Shown here in pieces: positions 35,632 to 43,430 of a stretch of DNA of 64,000 bases. The number at the start of each line of letters is the position of its first letter. Positions within the stretch are counted from its first letter, which is position 1. The stretch is taken from positions 1 through 64,000 of IMG/VR virus record IMGVR_UViG_3300044846_005309. One strand, 5' to 3'. A model generated the notes under the pieces. The model had not been told where the DNA came from and searched no databases. It worked only from the letters and a program-made list of their open reading frames with translations. The stretch comes from a virus. A program made the translations under genes and the position numbers.

Positions 35632-36083
35632 TTAGTTTCTTCAGGCTCAGCAACACCAAAAATACGGTCTTCGTTTAAGAAGACGATATGTCTAAGATTA
35701 TTTATGTTGCTAGCCTTTAGACCAAATGTGCTCGGAAAAATAACGTGCTGGCCTGGTTTAACTTTAGCACGAGGACCTGCTAAAAGCACTTTTGCAACAC
35801 GCCAAGCTTGCTGAGTAACATTGATAGGTACAAAAATCCCGCCACGCATAATTTGCGTGCCATCTTCGTTAGTATCAGCAAATTGACACATTAAAATGTC
35901 GTCTAATACAGCGGTCAAGCGCCAACTAGCAAGATTAAGATCACTACCGGTATAGTCCTCGAGTCGCACCATACCTTTAGTCAAATTAGTACCCACGTCT
36001 TCATAAGCCTGAAACGCTTTTTCGCGATCAGACTTACTCATATCTTTTGTTGCTTTTTCTAAAGCGATTTCACTTTTTTTCAT
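35628..36083 (-). CDS. Putative GroES/gp31-like co-chaperonin
   Basis: 151 residues. The C-terminal 110 residues have the Cpn10 layout: an AVLDDILMCQFADT strand, a loop with GGIFVPINVTQQAWRVAKVL where GroES has its mobile loop and the GxV strand, then AGPRAKVKPGQHVIFPS, and a closing NEDRIFGVAE. T4 gp31 is a 111-residue functional GroES replacement needed to fold gp23. The extra N-terminal helix here (about 40 residues, Lys/Glu-rich) is not in gp31. Coupled to genes on both sides. Confidence 0.55.
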   Translation of the reverse strand: MKKSEIALEKATKDMSKSDREKAFQAYEDVGTNLTKGMVRLEDYTGSDLNLASWRLTAVLDDILMCQFADTNEDGTQIMRGGIFVPINVTQQAWRVAKVLLAGPRAKVKPGQHVIFPSTFGLKASNINNLRHIVFLNEDRIFGVAEPEETK

Positions 36084-36456
36084 TTGGTAAATTTAAATTA
36101 AATTGTTCTATATACAAACTTACCTCTCTACTGGAAATTTCAAGATTGTTAGCAACTTTTTGTATAGTTTGTTTTTGTACGGATTTACTTTCAGTATCTT
36201 TCTTCTTCTTTATGTAATTAATACGTTTAAATCTAGTTTTAGGTACAACACTATGTAGATAGTTAAACCATTCAGAATTACTCTGTAACGTAGACCAATG
36301 AACATTGCTTGTCTGGTTAAGCAATACAGTTACTTCAGGGGAGTACATACTGCACCATCGCTGCACCAGATACGGCTGAAATTCAGAGTTTTCATCTAAA
36401 TTAGCCGTATCTGGAGTCTTAGTTTTAAATAAAATCTTATTTAAAAAATCAAACAT
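36070..36456 (-). CDS. gp62: Clamp loader small subunit gp62
   Basis: 128 residues; T4 gp62 is 187 and marine relatives are shorter. It shows the family's FDFLNKILF start, the FQPYLVQRWCSMYSPEV core with conserved Arg-Trp, and the FNYLHSVVPKTRFKRINYIK segment. It forms the loader with gp44. Its ATG overlaps the stop of the DUF366 gene, and its end overlaps the co-chaperonin start by 14 bases. gp44 is encoded far away (14.9 kb). Confidence 0.75.
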   Translation of the reverse strand: MFDFLNKILFKTKTPDTANLDENSEFQPYLVQRWCSMYSPEVTVLLNQTSNVHWSTLQSNSEWFNYLHSVVPKTRFKRINYIKKKKDTESKSVQKQTIQKVANNLEISSREVSLYIEQFNLNLPNEKK

Positions 36457-37037
36457 TAAACGATAACTTTAGTGGTAGCAATAAAAATATTATCTACCAT
36501 GCTATAAAACTGATGCATTACTTCATTTTGGAATTTTACGGTCTGTTCGGGAGAGAGGTTAGTACTAAATGCAAAGGCGGGGGCCTTTTTACCTGCAAGA
36601 ATGTTAATACCGGTATGACCGATAGCTACATTTTCTTTAGAATAGGTAATGCTCACAGATGCTTTGCCTTTAGTCTGATGAATACCTCCTTGATTATGAT
36701 CTGCATGGATCATGATATCGTCTCCTTTCATCTCAATAGTCTTATTGATTTGCTTATAAAGAATATTAGCAATAGAAGTGTTAAACAGTCGCTGAAAGCA
36801 TACAGCCCCAAAAGGATCTAGGTTAGGGATCTCCCAGCAAAAATTTACCATAGATTCGCTATAAATGTAATCTTTTTCGAGTGAATCCTCTAAGTCAATA
36901 AGATTCAAAGTAACTTCTACTGGAGCTACAAAAGAAACAATATTACCAATAGGTAGAGTCTTGTCTCTAAAATACTTGTAAGCAAAACGCTTATGAATAA
37001 AAGAACCGTCGTATATTTTTTGATCGTTAATAATCAT
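36456..37037 (-). CDS. DUF366 family protein
   Basis: 193 residues. The DUF366 pattern is visible along the whole length: KIYDGSFIHKRFAYKYF, then NIVSFVAPVEVTLNLIDLED, SESMVNFCWEIPN, QRLFNTSIANILYKQ, the conserved GDDIMIH, then KGKASVSITY, HTGINI and a C-terminal IATTKVIV. The family has no established function; it occurs in archaea and bacteria. Several QueC/D/E genes lie within 9 kb, which is suggestive only. Coupled to gp62. Confidence 0.65.
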   Translation of the reverse strand: MIINDQKIYDGSFIHKRFAYKYFRDKTLPIGNIVSFVAPVEVTLNLIDLEDSLEKDYIYSESMVNFCWEIPNLDPFGAVCFQRLFNTSIANILYKQINKTIEMKGDDIMIHADHNQGGIHQTKGKASVSITYSKENVAIGHTGINILAGKKAPAFAFSTNLSPEQTVKFQNEVMHQFYSMVDNIFIATTKVIV

Positions 37038-37052
37038 AGTGATATTATACTA

Positions 37053-37739
37053 TTAAATTAAATATTTTCCATTCTTAACTTTGTCTAAAAACCATACTTG
37101 GCCTGAAAGCCATTCATCAGTAAAAGAGCGAAGACCGTGAGAGTTATGTACAACGTTTATGTCTACTGTACCTAATTTTAATTTTTTGCTGTTACACGTT
37201 AAGCTAAAATCTATATCGTAAAAATGAGCTACGCAAGGGTTAGATTCATCGAAAAATGCCCCGGCTTGATACACTCGCTTAGAATTAAAAGCTAGAAATA
37301 GCCCATCAAGTATAAGAACTCTTCCGTGTTTACCAAAATAGGTAACAAATGTACCGCTGCCTCCGTCTGATACATGACTAACTTTACCTCTATGGTCTTC
37401 TTTAGAGCTCATTAGGTGCCACAGACACGGCTCAGAAATTTTTGCACTTGAAGTGCCTGCTAGACCGATTACATCATATTTTTCTAAATTGTTATTTATT
37501 TTTTCTAACCACCCCTCATCGTTTATCAAAACATCATCATGAACAAATACAACATTATAGTCTTCGTCTTTTATCCACTCATTATATTTTTTAGGTAGAG
37601 GTTTTGTATTAGAAAATATCTTTACGCACTCTATTTCTTTCAAACGCGGAGATTTTAAAATATGATATTTACCGTATCTCTCATTAAGTTCTTTTTCGTT
37701 CAAAACTTGAGAACAAAACACTAAAACTGTTTTTTTCAT
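37053..37739 (-). CDS. Glycosyltransferase-like protein (GT2-related)
   Basis: 228 residues. It shows a GT-A-like fold motif set: NVVFVHDDVLINDEGWLEKI (DD as the metal-binding pair), then VIGLAGTSSAKISEP, a GTFVTYFG strand, and AGAFFDE followed by HFYDIDFSLTCNSKKLKLGT near the end, as in the small family of HDD-containing transferases. Sugar and acceptor unknown. Its start overlaps the stop of the 89-residue gene (TAATG) and it lies 15 bases from the DUF366 gene. Confidence 0.7.
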   Translation of the reverse strand: MKKTVLVFCSQVLNEKELNERYGKYHILKSPRLKEIECVKIFSNTKPLPKKYNEWIKDEDYNVVFVHDDVLINDEGWLEKINNNLEKYDVIGLAGTSSAKISEPCLWHLMSSKEDHRGKVSHVSDGGSGTFVTYFGKHGRVLILDGLFLAFNSKRVYQAGAFFDESNPCVAHFYDIDFSLTCNSKKLKLGTVDINVVHNSHGLRSFTDEWLSGQVWFLDKVKNGKYLI

Positions 37740-38008
37740 TAATCGGTAATAATATCGCTTTGAGGTAAATTAGAAAATTTTTCGCAAAGAAGTGCGGTAA
37801 TCTTATCAGGTACAATAGGTGTGTCTTTATAAAGATAGATATTATGCAAATTGGGTTTATCGAATTTAACATTAAGACTTTCAGCTAAATTTACCATTTT
37901 AATTCTTTGAGCATCAGTATGTTCTGAGCATACGTCGGTGCCTGCAGTAAACAGCAAAGACTCTATAATTAATTGGACTTCTTCTAAATTAAAATTAATA
38001 CTCTTCAT
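37739..38008 (-). CDS. Hypothetical protein (89 aa)
   Basis: 89 residues. Mainly helical, beginning with a FNLEEVQLIIESLLF helix; acidic C-terminus. No recognised domain. It lies 34 bases after the membrane protein at 38043 and overlaps the glycosyltransferase start by one base. Confidence 0.5.
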   Translation of the reverse strand: MKSINFNLEEVQLIIESLLFTAGTDVCSEHTDAQRIKMVNLAESLNVKFDKPNLHNIYLYKDTPIVPDKITALLCEKFSNLPQSDIITD

Positions 38009-38042
38009 TTCAAGAGTATTTTAAAATATAATTTTATTAAAT

Positions 38043-38441
38043 CTACTTACTTTTTTTAACCGGTGCAGGGTTAGTCACATTAACCTGATCGAGTTTTTCT
38101 AATACTTGTTGTAACAATTCATCGTGTTTATTAGATGTAAAATGTATAACAAGAGAAGTAAGACTGGATAATAAAGCAGCTACGACTACTGCTTTAAACT
38201 GCCAAGACAAATTTGTGCTCTCTAAATTAGTTTTTTTTATGTTGTCCACGCTTTCGGTTAAATCGTTTAATTGTGCAGTAAGTTTAACATCTAAATGAGA
38301 TATTTCATTATGAAGAGTTGCAACCTGTTGTATAAGACTTGGTTGACCATTACCGTCCCGTACTAATTTGCTAATAGTTTGGAGTTCACTTTTTACGTTA
38401 ACTATATCTCTATTAATATAATCAATTGCTTCATTACCCAT
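38043..38441 (-). CDS. Membrane protein with coiled coil (XhlA/holin-like)
   Basis: 132 residues. An N-terminal heptad-rich segment of about 75 residues (VKSELQTISKLVRDGNGQ, then LHNEISHLDVKLTAQLNDL) leads to one hydrophobic helix at about residues 82-101 (FKAVVVAALLSSLTSLVIHF), then a short Lys/Pro tail. This is the layout of haemolysin XhlA-like and some holin-associated proteins that act in lysis. No second transmembrane helix is seen. A lysis role is inferred only. Confidence 0.6.
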   Translation of the reverse strand: MGNEAIDYINRDIVNVKSELQTISKLVRDGNGQPSLIQQVATLHNEISHLDVKLTAQLNDLTESVDNIKKTNLESTNLSWQFKAVVVAALLSSLTSLVIHFTSNKHDELLQQVLEKLDQVNVTNPAPVKKSK

Positions 38442-38449
38442 ACATATAT

Positions 38450-39106
38450 TTATAAAATAAAGTAGGGAGAATTAAAGTTATAACTCTTGATGTATTTTAT
38501 TTTTGCGTCTCGTGTGTAAAGATTATTATATTTTATATTAAAAAGCATTTTTTCTTCAAGTGGCTCGCTATTTTCAAACTCTGTTGAAGAAAAGTCTCCA
38601 GTAATCCAGTTTACGAATAACGTACATGAATTACGAACTAAATAGAGATTCTTAGTACGTGTATTAAACGCCCAAAACGCAAATGTACCTTCTAGTTTTT
38701 CGGGACCATTTTCTATACCAAACACATCTAACATACGAGGAATAATGCAGCTATCTGTTTTTCCTGCAAAATCTTCTTCAGGATAGTGTTGTTTAGTTAA
38801 TTTTTCAAAATTACTAATAATACCGTTATGAGCTACAGCCCAGTCTTTATAGAAAAAAGGGTGATTATTGTCTTCTTCAAAACCTTTAGTTTCTACAGTA
38901 GGTCCTCGCGAATGGTAAAGATAATATATTTTAGTGTAGTTATTTGAACTAAACGGCGTTTTAAAATCCCCTAAAACTTTTTTATAGGCCTGCACCCCTG
39001 TATCATCTAGTAACATAGAACCAGAGCTATAAAAGCCTCTATTAAGGTTATCTTTATAGAGTTTATACGCTCTATCTTTATCAGTTGAGCCTGCAATACC
39101 GCACAT
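38450..39106 (-). CDS. Class II glutamine amidotransferase
   Basis: 218 residues. The Cys2 nucleophile follows the start Met (MCGIAGS). Other N-terminal nucleophile (Ntn) features are RGPTVETKGFEE, AVAHNGIISNFEKL with the oxyanion-hole Asn-Gly, and the KTDSCIIPRMLDVF and LEGTFAFWAFN segments. It releases ammonia from glutamine. There is no synthetase domain on the same protein, but queC starts just upstream with a gap of three bases, so the two probably act together. In crenarchaea and some phages these two domains are fused as Gat-QueC. Confidence 0.85.
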   Translation of the reverse strand: MCGIAGSTDKDRAYKLYKDNLNRGFYSSGSMLLDDTGVQAYKKVLGDFKTPFSSNNYTKIYYLYHSRGPTVETKGFEEDNNHPFFYKDWAVAHNGIISNFEKLTKQHYPEEDFAGKTDSCIIPRMLDVFGIENGPEKLEGTFAFWAFNTRTKNLYLVRNSCTLFVNWITGDFSSTEFENSEPLEEKMLFNIKYNNLYTRDAKIKYIKSYNFNSPYFIL

Positions 39107-39109
39107 AAC

Positions 39110-39820
39110 TTAGTATGGCTTACAATCAAATTTACTCCACGGTATTTCTTTTGCGTATTTAATTGGGTCTATAGTTTTATTATCTATAAAAGCTTTAATA
39201 CGCGCTGCGCATGATACGCATTCCCCGCAGGCTACTTCTTTACCTTCATAACAAGTATGGGTATGTGCAAAATTAACATTCAAATCAATACCTTCTTTTA
39301 CAACTCGATCTTTAGACCACGTCATGAATGGAGCATTTACTTTAATTGTATTTTTACGGTTAAGATTATATACATCATTGACTTTGTTTAGGAACAAAGA
39401 AGTACAGTCCCAATAACCAGAAAAGTCATCCGTTTGCACAGCCCCGTAAAATAAATCATTAGCTCCAATACTTTCAGCCCAGCCCGCAGCGGTTGTTAAA
39501 AGCAAAAGATTTCTAAAAGGTACATAACTCAAAGGCTGAGCGTTACCGATATCTTCTCGAGCCTTAGGAATCTTAAGATCAGTATTAGTAAGAGCGGACA
39601 TTTTGGATATCTCTCTAAAGAAATCCATATTGATGAGTTTATGTTCAGTCACGCCTACGTTTAGAGCTTGTGTTTTTGCACAATCAACTTCTCGGATAAT
39701 CCGTTGCCCGTAATTAAATGTAATAGCATACACTTCATTGTATGCAAGTCGTTTTGTAACATGGTGTAAAAGAATAGTACTATCCATGCCACCTGAAAGG
39801 ATGACGAGCGCTTTAGACAT
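39110..39820 (-). CDS. queC: 7-cyano-7-deazaguanine synthase QueC
   Basis: 236 residues, the family length. PP-loop SGGMDSTILLHHV (9-21), FNYGQRIIREVDCA, the substrate-side PFRNLLLLTTAAGWAESIGA, and the Zn site with CYEGKEVACGECVSCAARIKAF. It converts 7-carboxy-7-deazaguanine to preQ0 using ATP and ammonia. QueE and QueD, the two preceding steps, are encoded at 44.5-45.8 kb. The adjacent amidotransferase may supply ammonia or make an amidine derivative. Confidence 0.94.
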   Translation of the reverse strand: MSKALVILSGGMDSTILLHHVTKRLAYNEVYAITFNYGQRIIREVDCAKTQALNVGVTEHKLINMDFFREISKMSALTNTDLKIPKAREDIGNAQPLSYVPFRNLLLLTTAAGWAESIGANDLFYGAVQTDDFSGYWDCTSLFLNKVNDVYNLNRKNTIKVNAPFMTWSKDRVVKEGIDLNVNFAHTHTCYEGKEVACGECVSCAARIKAFIDNKTIDPIKYAKEIPWSKFDCKPY

Positions 39821-39862
39821 ATGTTTATAATAAAATATAACCTTAGAAATTCAAATGTTTTT

Positions 39863-39870
39863 GATAAATA
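39863..39870 (+). promoter_or_regulatory. Late-promoter-like octamer GATAAATA
   Basis: Seven of eight match to TATAAATA, nine bases before the ATG at 39879. It lies between the queC gene and the poly-glycine gene. Confidence 0.55.
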
Positions 39871-39878
39871 ATAGTATT

Positions 39879-40703
39879 ATGTCAAAGTTTGCAAATACAT
39901 TTCTTAAATCCCTTAACGAAGAAGCTGAAAAACTTCATGGCGGACAAAAAAATATCGATGTAGCAGCTCCTAAAGGCAAAATTACAGGTGCAGATTTTGC
40001 GGCTCTTCGCAAAAAGAAAGGTCTAAAGAAAGAAGGCGGTGGCGGCGGTGGCGGTGGTGGTGGCGGCGGAGGCGGGGGTGGCGGTGGTGGTGGAGGTGGA
40101 GGTGGTGGCTCATGGGAAGAAAGTGGTCGTATGAAACGAGGATTAAAGAAAGAAGAAGCAGAAGGCAATGCATTCAGCAAAGCCGTACAAGACGCAAAAG
40201 CGGCTGGCAAAAAACCAGGAGATAAAATTAAAGTAGGGGATAAGGACGTAACTCTTCGCGAAAAAAATAAAATGGCGGATAAAAAGAAAAAAGCTATGAA
40301 GGAGAATTATGAAATGGAAGCGGCGCCAGCTCCTTCAGGTGGGGAAATGTCTGATGAAGAAGCGTATAAGCGTTCGCTAGACAAAGGCACTAACCCTAGA
40401 GACTTTGATGTAGCAGACAATCCTCAGCTTAAAGTGGACTCCTCAGGGGTTGACGCGGCGCGTAATTGGATTTCTAAATTAGAAGAAATGGCTGACTTTG
40501 TAAACGGTACTGGACCGGAAAGCCTTAACTCTCAAATCAATCAACTTGAAATTAAAAACTCAATACCGTTTCGCGGAGTTGTTCGTCGGGAAGAAAAACG
40601 TATTACTAAATTAGCAGAAAACCTCCGCGGTTTAGCAGAGGTCTTCAAATCAGTCGTAATTACTTCTGAAAAGAAAGTTAAAGACGCTTCTACCCCTCGT
40701 TAA
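39879..40703 (+). CDS. Poly-glycine protein, putative internal head protein
   Basis: 274 residues from the ATG at 39879, preferred to an ATG at 39855 because the promoter-like GATAAATA lies between them. The first 14 residues (SKFANTFLKSLNE) resemble the putative capsid-targeting segments of other genes, ending L-N-E. Then comes a run of 25 Gly (40035-40109) coded by mixed GGN codons, Lys-rich stretches, and a helical C-terminus of about 90 residues. The function is unknown; a late, packaged protein is inferred. The 3' end overlaps the convergent thyX. Confidence 0.6.
   Translation: MSKFANTFLKSLNEEAEKLHGGQKNIDVAAPKGKITGADFAALRKKKGLKKEGGGGGGGGGGGGGGGGGGGGGGGGGSWEESGRMKRGLKKEEAEGNAFSKAVQDAKAAGKKPGDKIKVGDKDVTLREKNKMADKKKKAMKENYEMEAAPAPSGGEMSDEEAYKRSLDKGTNPRDFDVADNPQLKVDSSGVDAARNWISKLEEMADFVNGTGPESLNSQINQLEIKNSIPFRGVVRREEKRITKLAENLRGLAEVFKSVVITSEKKVKDASTPR
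40035..40109 (+). repeat. Run of 25 glycine codons
   Basis: 75 bases encoding 25 consecutive Gly using GGC, GGT, GGA and one GGG. It is a sharp GC-rich island in an AT-rich genome. Mixed codons argue against recent triplet slippage. Confidence 0.9.
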
Positions 40704-41391
40704 CGTTTAATTCATTAATAGCTTTAAAGGTCTCAGGAAATAACCCTTCGAGGCCTTTTTTTATGTCTAGAGCTATTTCTCTATGCTCTTTTTGTGTGCC
40801 CTCCGCGCAACGAAGATCAAGATAGTGAATCCAGCTACGCAAAGTACCTGACATATAGATTCTTGTTTGGGTATTCAGAGGTAGTATGATTCTTGCACAT
40901 TCTTTTGCAATACCTTTTTCAATTAATGCATTATACGCAGCTAATGACGTTTCCTGCGCGACTTTAACAATTTCTTGAAGTTCAGGAGATAGTACAACAG
41001 GATCATCTCCTACCTGTCTGTTTGTTTTTCCTTGCATTCTCCACTCTGGCGCTTCAAGCCTTGTGGCTGTAGCATATCTCTGGCTAAACTCCTGAAACGT
41101 AAATGATCTATGGCGTAGAATTTGTGCAGCAATAGCTCTAGACGTCCAAATCTCAAAAGTACAACTTACATGCTCAAAGGGGCTCCAATGCTTATGCTTA
41201 ATAAGATAGCGAATAAGCTTATGACCGGTTTCGGTGTTCATCTGGTTAGCCGGATTACTTACCCGGGCTATATACACTATAAATTGCTCCGGAGTCATAT
41301 TGAAATGGCCGTTACCGGGGTGAGGGTTCCTGAAACCTTCAGGAACCATAGGGACAAACGGCTGAGTGATTGCGATTAATTTTGTTTGCAT
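40690..41391 (-). CDS. thyX: FAD-dependent thymidylate synthase ThyX
   Basis: 233 residues. The ThyX motif appears as RHRSFTFQEFSQR, preceded by HWSPFEHVSCTFEI and followed by the nucleotide-binding ILPLNTQTRIYMSGTLRSWI. It converts dUMP to dTMP with methylene-tetrahydrofolate and FAD. The dUTPase and ribonucleotide reductase in this window supply its substrate. The final 14 bases overlap the convergent poly-glycine gene, and the upstream primase gene overlaps it by 16 bases. Confidence 0.94.
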   Translation of the reverse strand: MQTKLIAITQPFVPMVPEGFRNPHPGNGHFNMTPEQFIVYIARVSNPANQMNTETGHKLIRYLIKHKHWSPFEHVSCTFEIWTSRAIAAQILRHRSFTFQEFSQRYATATRLEAPEWRMQGKTNRQVGDDPVVLSPELQEIVKVAQETSLAAYNALIEKGIAKECARIILPLNTQTRIYMSGTLRSWIHYLDLRCAEGTQKEHREIALDIKKGLEGLFPETFKAINELNVNEG

Positions 41392-42401
41392 TTGATTTGT
41401 GAAAATTTAATTAAACCTTTCATACCTGTATACGTATGCTTAACTATTATATTCCAATCTAGTTCATCTTGCTTGGTGTGCACGCATAAATCGTTAATAT
41501 CTTTAAACCTTTCGAGACCAGCTGGCCATAGAAAAACTTTTTCTCCTTTATCTAAAAGAGACTTAGTAACATCGTAAGAAGTGCTATCCACCCATTGATT
41601 ATCAGGTACATATACTAAAGTGTGCATAGGGAACAACGTTTGCAGACGCTCTACCTGGCCTTCAGTAGGGTTAATACCAGCCAAGGCTACACTATTGCGT
41701 AAAAACATGGCGTCAATAGGGCCTTCCTGTAAAAATATATACTCAATATCAGGTATAATCTTATCTATATTAAATATACCTTTATCTGAATTGGCTTTAG
41801 ATAAATACTTAGCTCTATCCTCGTCTACCTTATAAAGAGCGCGAGATTGATAAAATTCTATTTTAGCGCCTCCGTTGGGGCTGTAAAACGGAAACACGAC
41901 TCTATTCTTGTGCGTGTAATCTGTTAAACTTAACCACAAAGCTTTAGGACGATTAACAGCAGTATTGAGCCTTCTTTTGTTAATGAAATCTAAAGCGTCT
42001 TTGACTGTTACATTTGCGCTATAAAATGAAGTTTGATTATTATCAAATAAATTTATACTGTCATCGGGCAAACTCTTAGGGTTATATTTTTTGTATACAG
42101 AAGAGCGTTTAATAATATCTTCTATGGTGTCTGTCCGCAATTCGGACTCTGCAAGTATATCTTTTAAAGATAGACCTGTCTGTTCTTTTACAAAACTAAA
42201 CCCGTCAGTACTAGCCCCGCAATTATGACAGTAAAGATGATCTTCTTCAGGTATATAAAAAAACCGTCTCTTTTTGCCAGTGCTTTTTCCTTCATGGCAG
42301 TACGGACACTCCCCGTTATATGTACCGGTAGTTTTTTTGAATACTGGACGTTTGCAGTATTGAAAAAAAGTATTGATAACTAAATTTTGAGATATTTGCA
42401 C
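41376..42401 (-). CDS. gp61: DNA primase gp61
   Basis: 341 residues, like T4 gp61 (342). An N-terminal zinc ribbon (ECPYCHEG, then YCHNCGAST), then a helical linker, then the TOPRIM-type core with IFLQEGPIDAMFLRNSVALA and LVYVPDNQW. With gp41 it makes the RNA primers for lagging strand synthesis. The start is GTG at 42401; no ATG fits. The stop lies inside the thyX gene start (overlap of 16 bases). Confidence 0.88.
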   Translation of the reverse strand: MQISQNLVINTFFQYCKRPVFKKTTGTYNGECPYCHEGKSTGKKRRFFYIPEEDHLYCHNCGASTDGFSFVKEQTGLSLKDILAESELRTDTIEDIIKRSSVYKKYNPKSLPDDSINLFDNNQTSFYSANVTVKDALDFINKRRLNTAVNRPKALWLSLTDYTHKNRVVFPFYSPNGGAKIEFYQSRALYKVDEDRAKYLSKANSDKGIFNIDKIIPDIEYIFLQEGPIDAMFLRNSVALAGINPTEGQVERLQTLFPMHTLVYVPDNQWVDSTSYDVTKSLLDKGEKVFLWPAGLERFKDINDLCVHTKQDELDWNIIVKHTYTGMKGLIKFSQIKCKQN

Positions 42402-42402
42402 A

Positions 42403-42410
42403 GGTAAGTA
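42403..42410 (+). promoter_or_regulatory. Late-promoter-like octamer GGTAAGTA
   Basis: Eleven bases before the gp4 ATG at 42421, inside the short divergent gap to gp61. Confidence 0.4.
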
Positions 42411-42420
42411 ACTATAGTAT

Positions 42421-42879
42421 ATGGCCTACCCTAAAAATAACAAGTACTTTCAGGGGCTATACACCCCAATAAATAAAGACAAATACAAAGGCAGTACAAA
42501 TCCATCCTACAGGTCTTCATTAGAAAAAAACTTTTTCTTATATTTTGATAAAAATCCAAACGTAGTTGCTTGGGCCAGCGAATCAATAGTTATACCTTAT
42601 TACAACGATGTAGATAAAAAAGTGCACAAATATTATATAGATCTTATAGCTGCAATAAAGAACCCAAACGGGGAAGTACAAAAGTATTTAATTGAATTAA
42701 AACCATACGCACAGACCCAGCCACCTAAGCAGTCTAACAAAAAGAAAAGTAGTACAGTATTGTATGAAAACTTAATGTACCATCAAAATCAGTGCAAATG
42801 GAAAGCCGCGCACGAATACGCGGCTAAAAAAGGTATGAAATTTATTATACTAACCGAAAAATTTCTTACAATTCATTAG
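42421..42879 (+). CDS. gp4: Head completion nuclease gp4 (TnsA-like)
   Basis: 152 residues, the length of T4 gp4. Family motifs: PSYRSSLEKNFFLYFDKNPN, VAWASESIVIPYY, then YYIDLIAA and YLIELKPY, which supply the Glu, Asp and ELK catalytic residues of a TnsA-like endonuclease. It processes DNA ends or stabilises the filled head. A GGTAAGTA octamer lies upstream. The end overlaps the convergent gene by 14 bases. Confidence 0.88.
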   Translation: MAYPKNNKYFQGLYTPINKDKYKGSTNPSYRSSLEKNFFLYFDKNPNVVAWASESIVIPYYNDVDKKVHKYYIDLIAAIKNPNGEVQKYLIELKPYAQTQPPKQSNKKKSSTVLYENLMYHQNQCKWKAAHEYAAKKGMKFIILTEKFLTIH

Positions 42880-43408
42880 GATCAAATGTGCTGTCTAGAT
42901 CCTCTTCGTCATCATAATCGCGACGCATCATACGGTCATATTTGCTAGAAAGTTCATCTTTACCAAGCTTGTCAATATCAGACAAAGAAGGTTCTTCTGG
43001 CCCTAATTCTCCTGCGCCTGGCTCCATTGAGGTTTCTTGATCAACAATTGCTTTAACTACTGCTGGGTCAAGATTAAGAGGGGTCTCTTCAGTGCTATCG
43101 ATTGCAATTGCATCAATAATTTCATCGACTGACGCATCTGGGTTATGCGCGATATAGTCCGCGACAGCAAGACGGGTGCGTTCAGTAGCCGGATCTTTAC
43201 TTAAAGTGCTGATTTCTGGCTCAGCAGACGGCTTGGAAATAGGGCCTGTAGCTCCAAGTCCAGCTTTCTTGTCTCGTTGCATTTTATAAAACTTATAATG
43301 TGGTACTCCAGGATTTTCTACTTTCCACTTTTGGAATTCTGGATTAGGCTTACGAGCTTCCGGCATGAAGTTCTCGTTAATTTGATTCGCGAGTTTGTCA
43401 AATTTCAT
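42866..43408 (-). CDS. Acidic protein, putative internal head protein
   Basis: 180 residues. N-terminus KFDKLANQINENF contains I-N-E at 10-12, resembling a capsid-targeting segment. Next is EFQKWKVENPGVPHYKFYK, then a Pro/Ser-rich linker, a small helical domain around residues 78-110 (ADYIAHNPDASVDEIIDAI), and a very acidic tail. No known family. An AATAAGTA octamer is 15 bases before the ATG. Packaging in the head is inferred from the N-terminus only. Confidence 0.6.
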   Translation of the reverse strand: MKFDKLANQINENFMPEARKPNPEFQKWKVENPGVPHYKFYKMQRDKKAGLGATGPISKPSAEPEISTLSKDPATERTRLAVADYIAHNPDASVDEIIDAIAIDSTEETPLNLDPAVVKAIVDQETSMEPGAGELGPEEPSLSDIDKLGKDELSSKYDRMMRRDYDDEEDLDSTFDPNEL

Positions 43409-43422
43409 AATAAGTATGTTAT

Positions 43423-43430
43423 TACTTATT
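43423..43430 (-). promoter_or_regulatory. Late-promoter-like octamer AATAAGTA
   Basis: It lies 15 bases before the ATG at 43408, next to the end of the kinase-like gene (43429). Confidence 0.4.

Noticed and set aside
36513-36821. 102-codon plus frame opposite the DUF366 gene
   Set aside because: Antisense frame with no recognisable features; the minus frame matches a family over its full length.
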